From NCBI GenBank assembly GCA_002366675.1, contig DFBO01000030.1, positions 8,605-16,176 of the forward strand: 7,572 nt of DNA, written 5' to 3'. Positions within the stretch are counted from its first letter, which is position 1. Each line of letters opens with the position of its first letter. Positions 1-6,270 of the stretch are shown here, piece after piece. Under the pieces are notes generated by a model that worked only from the letters and a program-made list of their open reading frames with translations, ran no database searches and was not told where the DNA came from. The translations under genes were made by a program, and so were the position numbers. The stretch is from Flavobacteriaceae bacterium UBA3078 (GTDB lineage: Bacteria > Bacteroidota > Bacteroidia > Flavobacteriales > Flavobacteriaceae).

Positions 1-1541
1 GGTTTTCCATCTGAGATTAAAATCACCCATTTATTTTTTGTATCTCGAGAGTCCAATAATGCTCCAGAGTGACGCAAAGCAGCACCAATTCTGGTATAAC
101 CACTTGGTTCTACAGCACCAATTTTGTGTTTGGCTTTATCCCAAGAATCATCAAAACCTTTAACAGATAGAAAGGTAGCGTAGTTTCTGGTTTTTGAATA
201 AAAACAATCGATTGAAAAGTCAACATTAAATTCGTTCAATATTTCACCAAAAATAATGGATACTTGTTTTTCTACATCAATGACTTTATTGCCTCCTGCA
301 TAACCATCACTTGAAAGACTGATATCTAATAGAATTAAAATGGATAAATCTTTTTCTTTTTTGCGTTTTGAAAGGTATATTTTTTCTGAAGGTGTGTGAC
401 CAGAATGCATGTCTACATACAAATCTGTTATGGCATCTAAATCAAAATTTTCACCTTGTGTTTGTCTATGTTGTTGCTGATATTTATTGTTGACAGAAGT
501 CAACATTTTACGTAGTCCTGCTAAGGTAGTTGCATTTTTATGAAGCGTTTTTTTATAATATGCTAAGTTTGTTTCTATTTGTGTTTTAGGATACACTTTA
601 CAGAAATTTGGTTTGTATTCGCGTTTGGAATAGTCCCATTCATCGTATGCAATATGTGGTGCTTCAGTATCTAATTCGGCACTTTCAGAGATAGTTGTAT
701 TTTCAATAAACTCTGCTTGGTAAATAGAGTGTGTTGGGTCATCAACTCTAACCGTGTGTTTCATGTTGAGGTCTTCTAATGCATTTTCATGATCATCCAA
801 ATCGTCGTCTCCATCAAAATCTCTCCAACCTCCTTCCCATTCTTCAGCTGTTTCAATTTTTTCAAAATTATGAGTCATCACATAATCTTCTTGCTGTTTT
901 TTGTCTATTTCAAGAGAGGTAATTTCTTCAACAGCATTTGCTTTTAAAATGGTATTTATTTCGTTGTCGATGGCTTTTTTAACCTGTTCTGAAATATTAT
1001 TTAAAATAGATTTCTTTAAGACTTCTGGATTATTTTGCATCCATTTTCCGTAGATTAAACTTAAATCTTCAGGGGATTTCTCTGTAGTTAATTTAAAATA
1101 ATGTGAAACTAATTCCTGATGAATTTGTTTGGTTATTGGAAATTGATTGAACATTTCATTTAAAACCAAAGACGAAGTTTCTATAGCTTTTTCTCGAGCT
1201 GACTCTAAAGTGAATTCTTCATCAGCAGTAAAATTTAAATTCAAGTTTTTTTGAATTGATAGATAAACAACTCTAAAAATGTAAAATTGAGTATTTTGCT
1301 CTAAAGAATGAAATTCAGAAAATCGAGTAGGTAAGAAGAAGCTATTGTTTTTATATCCACCTTCACGTTCTGCTTCAAAAATTTCTATGGCTTGACCAGT
1401 AATTGCTCTGGAAAAAATGGTAAGACGTTGTTTAATTTCTTCTAATTTTACAGCATGTTCTAGTGCCTCTTGAGCTTGCTTTTTACGTCGCTTTAAGAAT
1501 TTAACTATTTTGGAATAGAGATATTCATCTGGTTCAAACAT
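1..1541 (-). CDS. norD: NorD, nitric oxide reductase activation protein (VWA domain), 3' end missing
   Basis: The frame is open from an ATG at 1541 to the left edge, giving 513 complete codons without a stop. NorD proteins are usually around 600 residues, so roughly the last 100 are probably missing. The C-terminal part is a von Willebrand A domain with a readable metal-ion-dependent adhesion site: D406-x-S408-x-S410, T483 in a GYTRIG context and D511 in ISDG. The long N-terminal part is mostly helical and charged, and residues about 240-257 form a strongly acidic stretch (RDFDGDDDLDDHEN). NorD is known to work with the NorQ ATPase in assembling or activating NO reductase, probably at the cytoplasmic face of the membrane. 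It follows norQ by only 9 bp, so it is co-transcribed with it. The identity rests on the VWA site plus the norCBQ context and is secure. Confidence 0.92.
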   Translation of the reverse strand, partial: MFEPDEYLYSKIVKFLKRRKKQAQEALEHAVKLEEIKQRLTIFSRAITGQAIEIFEAEREGGYKNNSFFLPTRFSEFHSLEQNTQFYIFRVVYLSIQKNLNLNFTADEEFTLESAREKAIETSSLVLNEMFNQFPITKQIHQELVSHYFKLTTEKSPEDLSLIYGKWMQNNPEVLKKSILNNISEQVKKAIDNEINTILKANAVEEITSLEIDKKQQEDYVMTHNFEKIETAEEWEGGWRDFDGDDDLDDHENALEDLNMKHTVRVDDPTHSIYQAEFIENTTISESAELDTEAPHIAYDEWDYSKREYKPNFCKVYPKTQIETNLAYYKKTLHKNATTLAGLRKMLTSVNNKYQQQHRQTQGENFDLDAITDLYVDMHSGHTPSEKIYLSKRKKEKDLSILILLDISLSSDGYAGGNKVIDVEKQVSIIFGEILNEFNVDFSIDCFYSKTRNYATFLSVKGFDDSWDKAKHKIGAVEPSGYTRIGAALRHSGALLDSRDTKNKWVILISDGK

Positions 1542-1550
1542 GATTCTTAT

Positions 1551-2351
1551 TTAAATCATTAAATCACATAAATCTGATAAGGCTTCAGTAATTTCTGTGT
1601 CGTCTGTTAATGGCTCTACAACTGCCACACGAACTGCCAGACGTTTGCTTAATCCTGTATGTATTAACTTAGCAGCATCAACCAATAAACGTGTAGATAC
1701 AGTTTCAGTTAAACCAAGTTCCGTTAAGTTTCTTATTTTATTTGCTATCGAAACTAATTTTTTTGCAATAGAAGCATCAATTTGTGTTTCGTTTATTAAT
1801 ATTTCAGCTTCATCCTTTTCATTTGGATAATTAAAAGCCAATGCAATAAAACGTTGTCTTGTTGAAGGTTTTAATTCTTTAAACCCTTTTTGATAACCTG
1901 GATTAAATGAAGCTACCAACATAAAGTCTGGATGTGCTTTAATTGTTTCACCTAACTTATCGATATACAATTCTTTTCTATGATCAGTAAGCGAATGAAT
2001 AGCTACAATAACATCTGGTCTTGCTTCAGCAATTTCATCTAAATATATTATGGCTCCTTGTTTAACTGCTTTTGTTAGAGGCCCATCTATCCAAACGGTT
2101 TCTGCTCCTTTAATAATATAACGACCAATTAAATCTGTAGATGAGGTTTCTTCATGACAAGAAATAGTAATTAATTGTTTTTCTAATAGATGTGTCATGT
2201 AATCTACAAATCGTGTTTTTCCAGTTCCAGTAGGTCCTTTTAGCAACACAGGAATTTTATTTTTAAAAGCATGTTCAAATACTTCAATTTCTTTTCCAAT
2301 AGATTTATAGAAAGGTTTTAAAGTTGTTGCCTTTTGTGTTTCTGTTTTCAA
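1551..2351 (-). CDS. norQ: NorQ, CbbQ/NirQ/NorQ-type AAA+ ATPase for NO reductase activation
   Basis: This 266-residue protein is a MoxR-like AAA+ ATPase of the CbbQ/NirQ/NorQ group. Walker A is G39-PTGTGKT46, Walker B is IIYLDEI at 101-107, the sensor-1 asparagine is N150 in ASFNPG, and arginine-finger candidates R165 and R167 lie in STRQRF. The C-terminal region (about 190-266) fits the small CbbQ C-terminal domain. Length is normal for the family. NorQ is thought to form an ATP-driven ring that, with NorD, remodels the NorCB complex so that it gains activity, probably by helping non-heme iron insertion. The start is odd: no ATG is in frame between an upstream in-frame TAA near 2375 and M52, which lies after Walker A. 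The best start is therefore TTG at 2351, followed by KTETQ. It is separated from norB by 141 bp containing a large stem-loop. Confidence 0.93.
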   Translation of the reverse strand: MKTETQKATTLKPFYKSIGKEIEVFEHAFKNKIPVLLKGPTGTGKTRFVDYMTHLLEKQLITISCHEETSSTDLIGRYIIKGAETVWIDGPLTKAVKQGAIIYLDEIAEARPDVIVAIHSLTDHRKELYIDKLGETIKAHPDFMLVASFNPGYQKGFKELKPSTRQRFIALAFNYPNEKDEAEILINETQIDASIAKKLVSIANKIRNLTELGLTETVSTRLLVDAAKLIHTGLSKRLAVRVAVVEPLTDDTEITEALSDLCDLMI

Positions 2352-2377
2352 AATAGGTGTGATTTCGTTTATAATTT

Positions 2378-2479
2378 AAAAAAAGCCCTTTGGGTTAAGA
2401 TTTTTGAAGTTTAAGTAATAATCAGGTATGAGAAATGTAGAACTTCATTGTCTTCTTTTGAACCAAAAGGCTATTTTTT
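2378..2479 (-). terminator. Long imperfect stem-loop with U-tract between norB and norQ (possible attenuator)
   Basis: Read as minus-strand RNA, the outer left arm AGCCTTTTGGTT (2472-2461) pairs with AACCCAAAGGGCT (2396-2384) over 12 pairs, with one bulged C and one U-G pair. An AAGA/TCTT match sits inside it. An inner stem TGAAGTT/AACTTCA (2447-2441 with 2411-2405) closes a loop of 29 bases. The right arm runs directly into seven T residues, and an A-run before the left arm (2479-2474) can extend the pairing. This is the shape of an intrinsic terminator or a processing/stability element. Because norQ and norD lie downstream with no promoter I can recognise, partial read-through that lowers NorQD relative to NorCB is the simplest reading. 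That function is inference; the complementarity is directly visible. Confidence 0.5.
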
Positions 2480-2492
2480 GCTTTAAATTGTG

Positions 2493-3836
2493 TTATAAAT
2501 CTGAATCTAAATCTAATGCTTCGTCTGTGGGCTTTCCATGTTTTATAAAGTCCATGATATACATGATAATACCTACTGTAAATAAGGTAGCACATAAAAT
2601 TAATATCACAAAGTGTATACTAATTTCTGCTTGAACTTCCATAAAATCCATTTTAAATTTACGTTCAAGATATACTTGAGCCACACCTGCAACCCCAAAG
2701 GCAACCGTCATACCAATCATACCAATATTTGACATCCAGAATGCTGCACGACCTACACTGCTATCATATAATTTTCTTCCAGTCATATTTGGTAAGGCAT
2801 AACTTATTATGGCTAAAACAATCATTGCATAAGCTCCCCAAAATGCAAGGTGACCATGCATGGCAGTTACTAAAGTACCATGAGTATATAAGTTAGTTTG
2901 AGGTAATGTATGAGCAAATCCTAATAAACCGGCTCCAACAAAAGACACAATAGCTGAACCTAAAGTCCAGAATAGTGCTATTTTATTTGGATGTTTCTTT
3001 TCACCTTTTCTATACATATTTACTGCAAATAAAGCCATTGCTAAAAATGCTAAAGGTTCTAGAGCTGAGAAAACACCACCTACTATTAACCATATTTTAT
3101 TAACGCCAATGTAGTAGTAGTGATGACCAGTTCCAAGAATACCAGATAAGAATGTTAATCCAACAATAACATAGAGCCATTTTTCGATTACTTCTCTATC
3201 AACACCAGTAAGTTTTATTAATAAGAAAGATAAAATACCTCCCATAATTAACTCCCAAACCCCTTCAACCCATAAGTGTACAACCCACCATCTAAAAAAT
3301 GAATCGGTTACTTGACTATCAAAAGGAAGCATTCCAGGAAGGTAAAGCAAGCCTGCAAACAATAATCCCATTGATAAGACTAAAGCTGTTGTGGTTTTTC
3401 GTTTTCCTTTAAAAAGGGTTGCAAGAATAAGCCCTAAAAATAAAAGAACATTTACAACTACTAGATAATCTAATTGTCTAGGTATTTCTAGAAATTTACG
3501 CCCTTCCCACCAGTTAAAATGGTAACCAACAACAGCAGTCACACCAACAACAGCAAGTGAAATTAATTGTACATAAGCCCATTTAACACTCACTAATTCG
3601 CGTTGTGCTTCTTCTGGAATAATGTAATAAGCAGCTCCCATAAAACCAGAAAGTAACCATACCACTAATAAATTTGTGTGTACAGCTCTAGCTGTGTTAA
3701 AAGGAATAAATTCATGAAGTCCATCGAACCCAATTCTGGCAAAACCCATTATGAATCCGTAGGTGATTTGTAAAACGAGTAGTAGCATTGAAAAGGCAAA
3801 AAACCAATAGGCTACTTTTTGTGATTTATATTTCAT
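2493..3836 (-). CDS. norB: NorB, catalytic subunit of cytochrome c-dependent nitric oxide reductase
   Basis: This 447-residue, roughly 12-helix membrane protein belongs to the heme-copper oxidase superfamily and reduces 2 NO to N2O at a heme b3/FeB centre, taking electrons from NorC. All expected ligands are visible: H53 and H329 for the low-spin heme b, H327 for heme b3, and H187, H238 and H239 for FeB. The characteristic NOR glutamates E191 and E195 (HLWVEGVWE) and E260 (ALEP) are also present. By memory, spacing from H187 onward matches Pseudomonas NorB with a constant offset of 20. It lacks the fused N-terminal cytochrome-like extension of quinol-dependent qNOR, and an adjacent norC confirms the cNOR type. 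Its ATG is only 6 bp after the norC stop, so the two are translated from one message. The length is typical and I see no damage. Confidence 0.97.
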   Translation of the reverse strand: MKYKSQKVAYWFFAFSMLLLVLQITYGFIMGFARIGFDGLHEFIPFNTARAVHTNLLVVWLLSGFMGAAYYIIPEEAQRELVSVKWAYVQLISLAVVGVTAVVGYHFNWWEGRKFLEIPRQLDYLVVVNVLLFLGLILATLFKGKRKTTTALVLSMGLLFAGLLYLPGMLPFDSQVTDSFFRWWVVHLWVEGVWELIMGGILSFLLIKLTGVDREVIEKWLYVIVGLTFLSGILGTGHHYYYIGVNKIWLIVGGVFSALEPLAFLAMALFAVNMYRKGEKKHPNKIALFWTLGSAIVSFVGAGLLGFAHTLPQTNLYTHGTLVTAMHGHLAFWGAYAMIVLAIISYALPNMTGRKLYDSSVGRAAFWMSNIGMIGMTVAFGVAGVAQVYLERKFKMDFMEVQAEISIHFVILILCATLFTVGIIMYIMDFIKHGKPTDEALDLDSDL

Positions 3837-3842
3837 AGTTAG

Positions 3843-4292
3843 TTAGTTTTTATTTCTTTCAATTTTGTCTTTAGCTAAAGGAGATACAACGGTATCAAAT
3901 CCGTTTAGGTCTATGCCACCAATCCAGTCGAAAAAAGCAATTAAGTCATCAGCTTCTTCTTTCGTAAATTTGTAGGCAACCATTTGCCTTCCATTTGGAT
4001 TCCAAGGCACAGGAGACATTAAAACAGCTTTAACATAGCCTTCTCCTTTTCGGTCTAGGACTTTTGTTAATTCTGGAGCATAATAGGCTCCTTCTCCTAA
4101 TATAGTATGGCAACCCATACAGTTATTTTCTTCCCATAATTGCTTGCCTCGAACAACTTGTTCTGTAATACCTTCATGGTTTGTTTGATCTTGTCCTTGA
4201 CTAAAAGAAAAAATAGTTAGTCCAATAAAAATTAAGAACGTAACTACTGTGCCTCCAAGGAAAAACGCTCGCGCTTGTTTTTTTGATAACAT
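3843..4292 (-). CDS. norC: NorC, membrane-anchored cytochrome c subunit of nitric oxide reductase
   Basis: This 149-residue protein has one N-terminal membrane anchor (about residues 11-31) and a cytochrome c domain outside the membrane. The heme c site is C58-M-G-C61-H62, and M104 in GRQMVAY is the likely sixth ligand. The segment GEGAYYAPEL (66-75) matches the NorC stretch that contacts NorB and helps hold the calcium ion in the Pseudomonas structure (recalled, not checked). NorC passes electrons from a periplasmic donor to heme b of NorB. It is the first gene of the norCBQD operon; its start is the only ATG before the anchor and lies about 45 bp downstream of the predicted transcription start. 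Confidence 0.96.
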   Translation of the reverse strand: MLSKKQARAFFLGGTVVTFLIFIGLTIFSFSQGQDQTNHEGITEQVVRGKQLWEENNCMGCHTILGEGAYYAPELTKVLDRKGEGYVKAVLMSPVPWNPNGRQMVAYKFTKEEADDLIAFFDWIGGIDLNGFDTVVSPLAKDKIERNKN

Positions 4293-4338
4293 GAGATTAA
4301 AAGTTAAATTAGCTAAAAAGACTATTTTGTCCTTTATA

Positions 4339-4382
4339 CAAAAATAGTATGACGATTACTTTTAAAATATGACTTTAGTCAT
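4339..4382 (-). promoter_or_regulatory. norC promoter with CRP/FNR-type palindromic operator
   Basis: On the minus strand, TATTTTTG (4346-4339) is an exact match to the Bacteroidota -7 element TAnnTTTG. No TTTG-like -33 element is found at the right distance. In its place, ATGAC-N4-GTCAT (4382-4369) is a perfect 5-4-5 inverted repeat, the same geometry as FNR/DNR sites (TTGAT-N4-ATCAA). If transcription starts near 4335, the palindrome centre is about 40-41 bp upstream, where class II activators of this family bind. Activation by an NO- or oxygen-sensing CRP/FNR-family regulator such as an HcpR or DNR relative is inferred; no regulator gene is in the window. Confidence 0.65.
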
Positions 4383-4444
4383 GTTCTATAAATAATGTGA
4401 TTTAAATAAAATAAGAAATTGTTGTGTTTGGAATATAAAGCAAA

Positions 4445-4795
4445 TTAACTTTCGCGTTTTACTAAGGCATAAAAATCATTGTCTAAAGGAAGATATCCTT
4501 GATCATAAACAAAATAGTAAACAGTACCAGCTTTTGTTGTGTAAATACTTGTAAAATAATTAAAATCGAAGCCTTTTTCTATAAGCTTAGCTCTTGAAGT
4601 TTTTGTTTTTTTATCTGGATTAAGGTCTTCAAGAATTCTGTAGTTTTTTCTTAATCTGTTATTGGTGTTTCTAATTAAGTTTTTAGAATCTTTATTAATG
4701 TTGTTATTGTATGAATTTCTACATGCATCGCTACAGAATTTTTTATCAATCCTACCAATAATCTTCTCGCCACATTCTGGACATTGTTTTTGCAT
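4445..4795 (-). CDS. Small zinc-ribbon protein of unknown function
   Basis: This 116-residue cytoplasmic protein starts with a zinc-ribbon: C5-PE-C8, then C21-SDA-C25-RN. This CxxC...CxxxCRN pattern resembles DUF2116-type ribbons. The remainder is a basic, asparagine-rich linker (about 28-55) followed by a compact C-terminal part with aromatic residues (FDFNYFTSIYTTKAGTVYYF) that looks beta-rich. There is no signal peptide or membrane segment. I recognise the type as a conserved flavobacterial hypothetical but cannot name a function; nucleic-acid binding is possible given the basic linker. It ends 152 bp before norC and probably is not part of the nor operon, which has its own promoter. Its start lies 11 bp after the end of the decayed acetyltransferase remnant. 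Confidence 0.8.
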   Translation of the reverse strand: MQKQCPECGEKIIGRIDKKFCSDACRNSYNNNINKDSKNLIRNTNNRLRKNYRILEDLNPDKKTKTSRAKLIEKGFDFNYFTSIYTTKAGTVYYFVYDQGYLPLDNDFYALVKRES

Positions 4796-4806
4796 TTTAT
4801 TATTTT

Positions 4807-5049
4807 TTAATGATTGCCAATTATGGGCTTTTCTATTTTATACCAACATAAGGTTCCTTATTCTTGTTCAAAATAAAAACCTTCCACATAATGTAATCCA
4901 ATTTTTAAAAGCGCATTATGTGATGCTTTATTCCCTAATTCTGTTGCGTAACCTTTACCCCAATATTGTTCTGTAGTCAGCATCATAATATTTAGTAAAG
5001 CTATTCATGTTGTATTCTGTTTTTAAACGTATGCCAGACCAACCTACAA
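4807..5049 (-). pseudogene. Decayed GNAT N-acetyltransferase remnant
   Basis: Pieces of a RimJ/RimL-type GNAT acetyltransferase can be read in order on the minus strand. From 5049, GWSGIRL...KYYDADYR is the central strand region. After a frame change near 4972, QYWGKGYATE (4968-4939) is the acetyl-CoA pyrophosphate-binding motif. Next comes NKASHNALLKIGLHYVEGF (from 4932), which in intact GNATs lies about 25-30 residues further on, so an internal deletion is likely. An in-frame TAA at 4860-4858 then interrupts the tail, which continues as GTLCWYKIEK to a final TAA at 4809-4807. The N-terminal half is absent. Lesions therefore include a missing 5' half, a frameshift, an internal deletion and a premature stop. 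The gene is not functional. The family assignment is from motif recognition. Confidence 0.75.
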
Positions 5050-5401
5050 AATTTACAGTTTCATCTTTTTCTTCCCAGCCTTTAAAATCGTTACCAAAAT
5101 GCTTTAGTTGTAATAAGAGAGTTTCGTCTAATTGTCTAATGCCACCTAATTCATAAAAAATTACTTTATTATCGACTACTAGTTTAAAGCTAAACATCAT
5201 AGAATCTCCAAGTGGTGGACTCCAAAATTCTTCGGTTATTCCACCAAAAGCTTCACCTTTCCAATAGCCTTGAATCCAAGAAACCTCATCTAAACTAGCT
5301 TGAGGAGACATATTGTTATCTAAAAATTTGATGGTTTGACCTTGACCAAAACCAAATTGTATGATGAGTATAAAAATGATACTTGCTGAAATAGATTTCA
5401 T
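4955..5401 (-). CDS. Secreted DUF6265-like protein, truncated and fused to GNAT remnant
   Basis: The 148-residue frame begins with a signal peptide (MKSISASIIFILIIQFGFGQ, cut probably near residue 20-22). Residues 36-118 look like a DUF6265 domain, a small beta-barrel-like family: LDEVSWIQGYWKGE, EEFWSPPLGDSMMF, YELGGIRQ and LQLKHFGNDFKGWEEKDETVNF. Intact members then continue with further strands of the kind xLVKxxGxxVxF. Here the sequence switches after F118 to residues that belong to an acetyltransferase (GWSGIRL onward) and stops where that remnant changes frame. The protein therefore lacks the C-terminal strands of its domain and carries about 30 foreign residues. It may be expressed but is probably non-functional. 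It follows the methyltransferase-like gene by 56 bp. The exact break point is inferred from family memory. Confidence 0.6.
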   Translation of the reverse strand: MKSISASIIFILIIQFGFGQGQTIKFLDNNMSPQASLDEVSWIQGYWKGEAFGGITEEFWSPPLGDSMMFSFKLVVDNKVIFYELGGIRQLDETLLLQLKHFGNDFKGWEEKDETVNFVGWSGIRLKTEYNMNSFTKYYDADYRTILG

Positions 5402-5457
5402 GTATTTTAAGAATAAAGACTTAATTATAAAGATATAAATTATTCATTTATAAACGC

Positions 5458-6102
5458 CTAAAGAGACTTAGTAATTACAAGCGTATTGGTATTATTTACC
5501 TTTTCATAAACTTCAACTAAAAAGACATGAGATTTTAAATAACTAATAATGGATTCCAATTTTTTTCCTAAGGAATTTTCCAAAGTTGCATTAAATAGAA
5601 TTACACCATTTGCAGATTTTCGTTGTAAAATATGTTCCCAAAATGGAAGTTCTAGAAATTGATTTGGCACTTGGGTATCTATAAAAAGATCGATAATAAT
5701 CAAGTCAAACGTGTTGTTGTTTTTTTCTACAAAATGAAGCGCATCATCACAAATAATATCTAAATTATTAAATATTTTAAGTTGAAATTCTTCTTTAGCT
5801 AGATCGATAATTACAGGGTCAATTTCAATAGCTGATATGTGTTTTTGATAATCAAAATCTTTTCGAAGAGTTTCAATAACAGATCCACCACCAAGTCCAA
5901 GAAGGAGCACAGAATTAATTTTTGAAAGGTCTATTTTTTCTAAACCAAACTTTAAAATCCGTTGCAAGGAACCATAAGAATAGTTAGCGTTTTTTGAATT
6001 TAAATGTTTTTTTCCGTTGTGCCATGTAATTTCAAGTATGCCATTTTTGTCTGATTCAACTTTTTTAGTAATGGGATATAAATAGCTTAGATGTCTTATC
6101 AT
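5458..6102 (-). CDS. Spermidine synthase-like / class I methyltransferase-fold protein
   Basis: With the start at the ATG of 6102, this protein has 214 residues and begins MIRHLSYLYPITKK. It has the Rossmann core of the spermidine synthase/SAM-methyltransferase superfamily: ANYSYGSLQRIL, motif I VLLLGLGGGS (about 65-74), the acidic nucleoside-binding strand AIEIDP (91-96), CDDALHF (118-124) and IIIDLFID (135-142). The aminopropyltransferase catalytic signature D-x-x-D-P-x-G is not present at the DLFID position, so true spermidine synthase activity is doubtful; substrate unknown. An ATG 20 codons upstream (6162) is in frame, but it falls inside the phased repeats and upstream of the predicted transcription start, and the extra residues (MFVVVCKRM...) look non-coding. 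The protein is cytoplasmic. Polyamine-like or methyl-transfer roles cannot be separated from sequence alone. Confidence 0.75.
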   Translation of the reverse strand: MIRHLSYLYPITKKVESDKNGILEITWHNGKKHLNSKNANYSYGSLQRILKFGLEKIDLSKINSVLLLGLGGGSVIETLRKDFDYQKHISAIEIDPVIIDLAKEEFQLKIFNNLDIICDDALHFVEKNNNTFDLIIIDLFIDTQVPNQFLELPFWEHILQRKSANGVILFNATLENSLGKKLESIISYLKSHVFLVEVYEKVNNTNTLVITKSL

Positions 6103-6128
6103 TATTGGTAAATATAAGAATTTATAAT

Positions 6129-6159
6129 CAAATATCATTCGTTTACAAACGACTACAAA
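6129..6159 (-). promoter_or_regulatory. Putative promoter of the spermidine synthase-like gene
   Basis: Read on the minus strand, TTTG (6159-6156), a 19-base spacer and GATATTTG (6136-6129) fit the Bacteroidota -33/-7 layout (TTTG, then TAnnTTTG) with one mismatch. The predicted transcription start is near 6125, about 23 bp before the ATG at 6102, which supports that start over the upstream one. The -33 TTTG is part of the middle copy of the 10-bp repeats. Confidence 0.45.
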
Positions 6160-6170
6160 CATTTACAAAC
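6141..6170 (-). repeat. Three 10-bp tandem repeats, GTTTGTA(a/g)(a/t)(t/c)
   Basis: On the minus strand three 10-bp units follow each other without gaps: GTTTGTAAAT (6170-6161), GTTTGTAGTC (6160-6151) and GTTTGTAAAC (6150-6141). The seven-base core GTTTGTA is exact in all three, so the copies fall on the same helical face. They lie across the putative -33 region of the spermidine synthase-like gene and about 100 bp upstream of ssb. A regulator binding cooperatively is one possible reading; chance slippage in AT-rich DNA is another. Confidence 0.6.
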
Positions 6171-6213
6171 GAATTTAAATAGTTAACAACCGACTAAAGT
6201 TTGTTTGCTGTTT

Positions 6214-6221
6214 CATATTTG
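6214..6221 (+). promoter_or_regulatory. Weak candidate -7 element for ssb
   Basis: CATATTTG matches TAnnTTTG at all but one defined base and would place transcription start near 6225-6228, about 45 bp before the ssb ATG. No TTTG is found at the usual distance upstream; the nearest TTTG copies (6200-6207) are too close. This is a tentative call. Confidence 0.25.
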
Positions 6222-6270
6222 CACTGTTGAATCGAACTAATGACATTCAATATAATTAAAACCTTATCTT

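Noticed and set aside
1597..1830. Plus-strand open frame of 77 codons
   Set aside because: It is the antisense shadow of norQ and shows no protein-like features. Frames at 2428-2634, 4662-4976 and 6794-6997 (plus) and 6555-6740 (minus) were rejected as shadows or chance frames too.
2493..3836. norB as a quinol-dependent qNOR
   Set aside because: At 447 residues it lacks the N-terminal extension of qNOR, and a cytochrome c subunit gene lies 6 bp upstream.
4955..5049. GNAT frame change as a simple sequencing error
   Set aside because: One error cannot explain it: the 5' half is absent, an internal block is missing and there is an additional in-frame stop.
5402..5457. Terminator between the spermidine synthase-like gene and the DUF6265-like gene
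   Set aside because: The 56-bp gap is AT-rich but has no convincing hairpin followed by a T-run.
6103..6162. Upstream ATG at 6162 giving a 20-residue longer spermidine synthase-like protein
   Set aside because: The extra residues fall in the phased repeats and upstream of the predicted transcription start, and do not resemble the family; ATG at 6102 gives a normal N-terminus.
6141..6172. Repeats upstream of ssb as a small CRISPR array
   Set aside because: Units are 10 bp and contiguous, with no spacers; there are no cas genes in the window.
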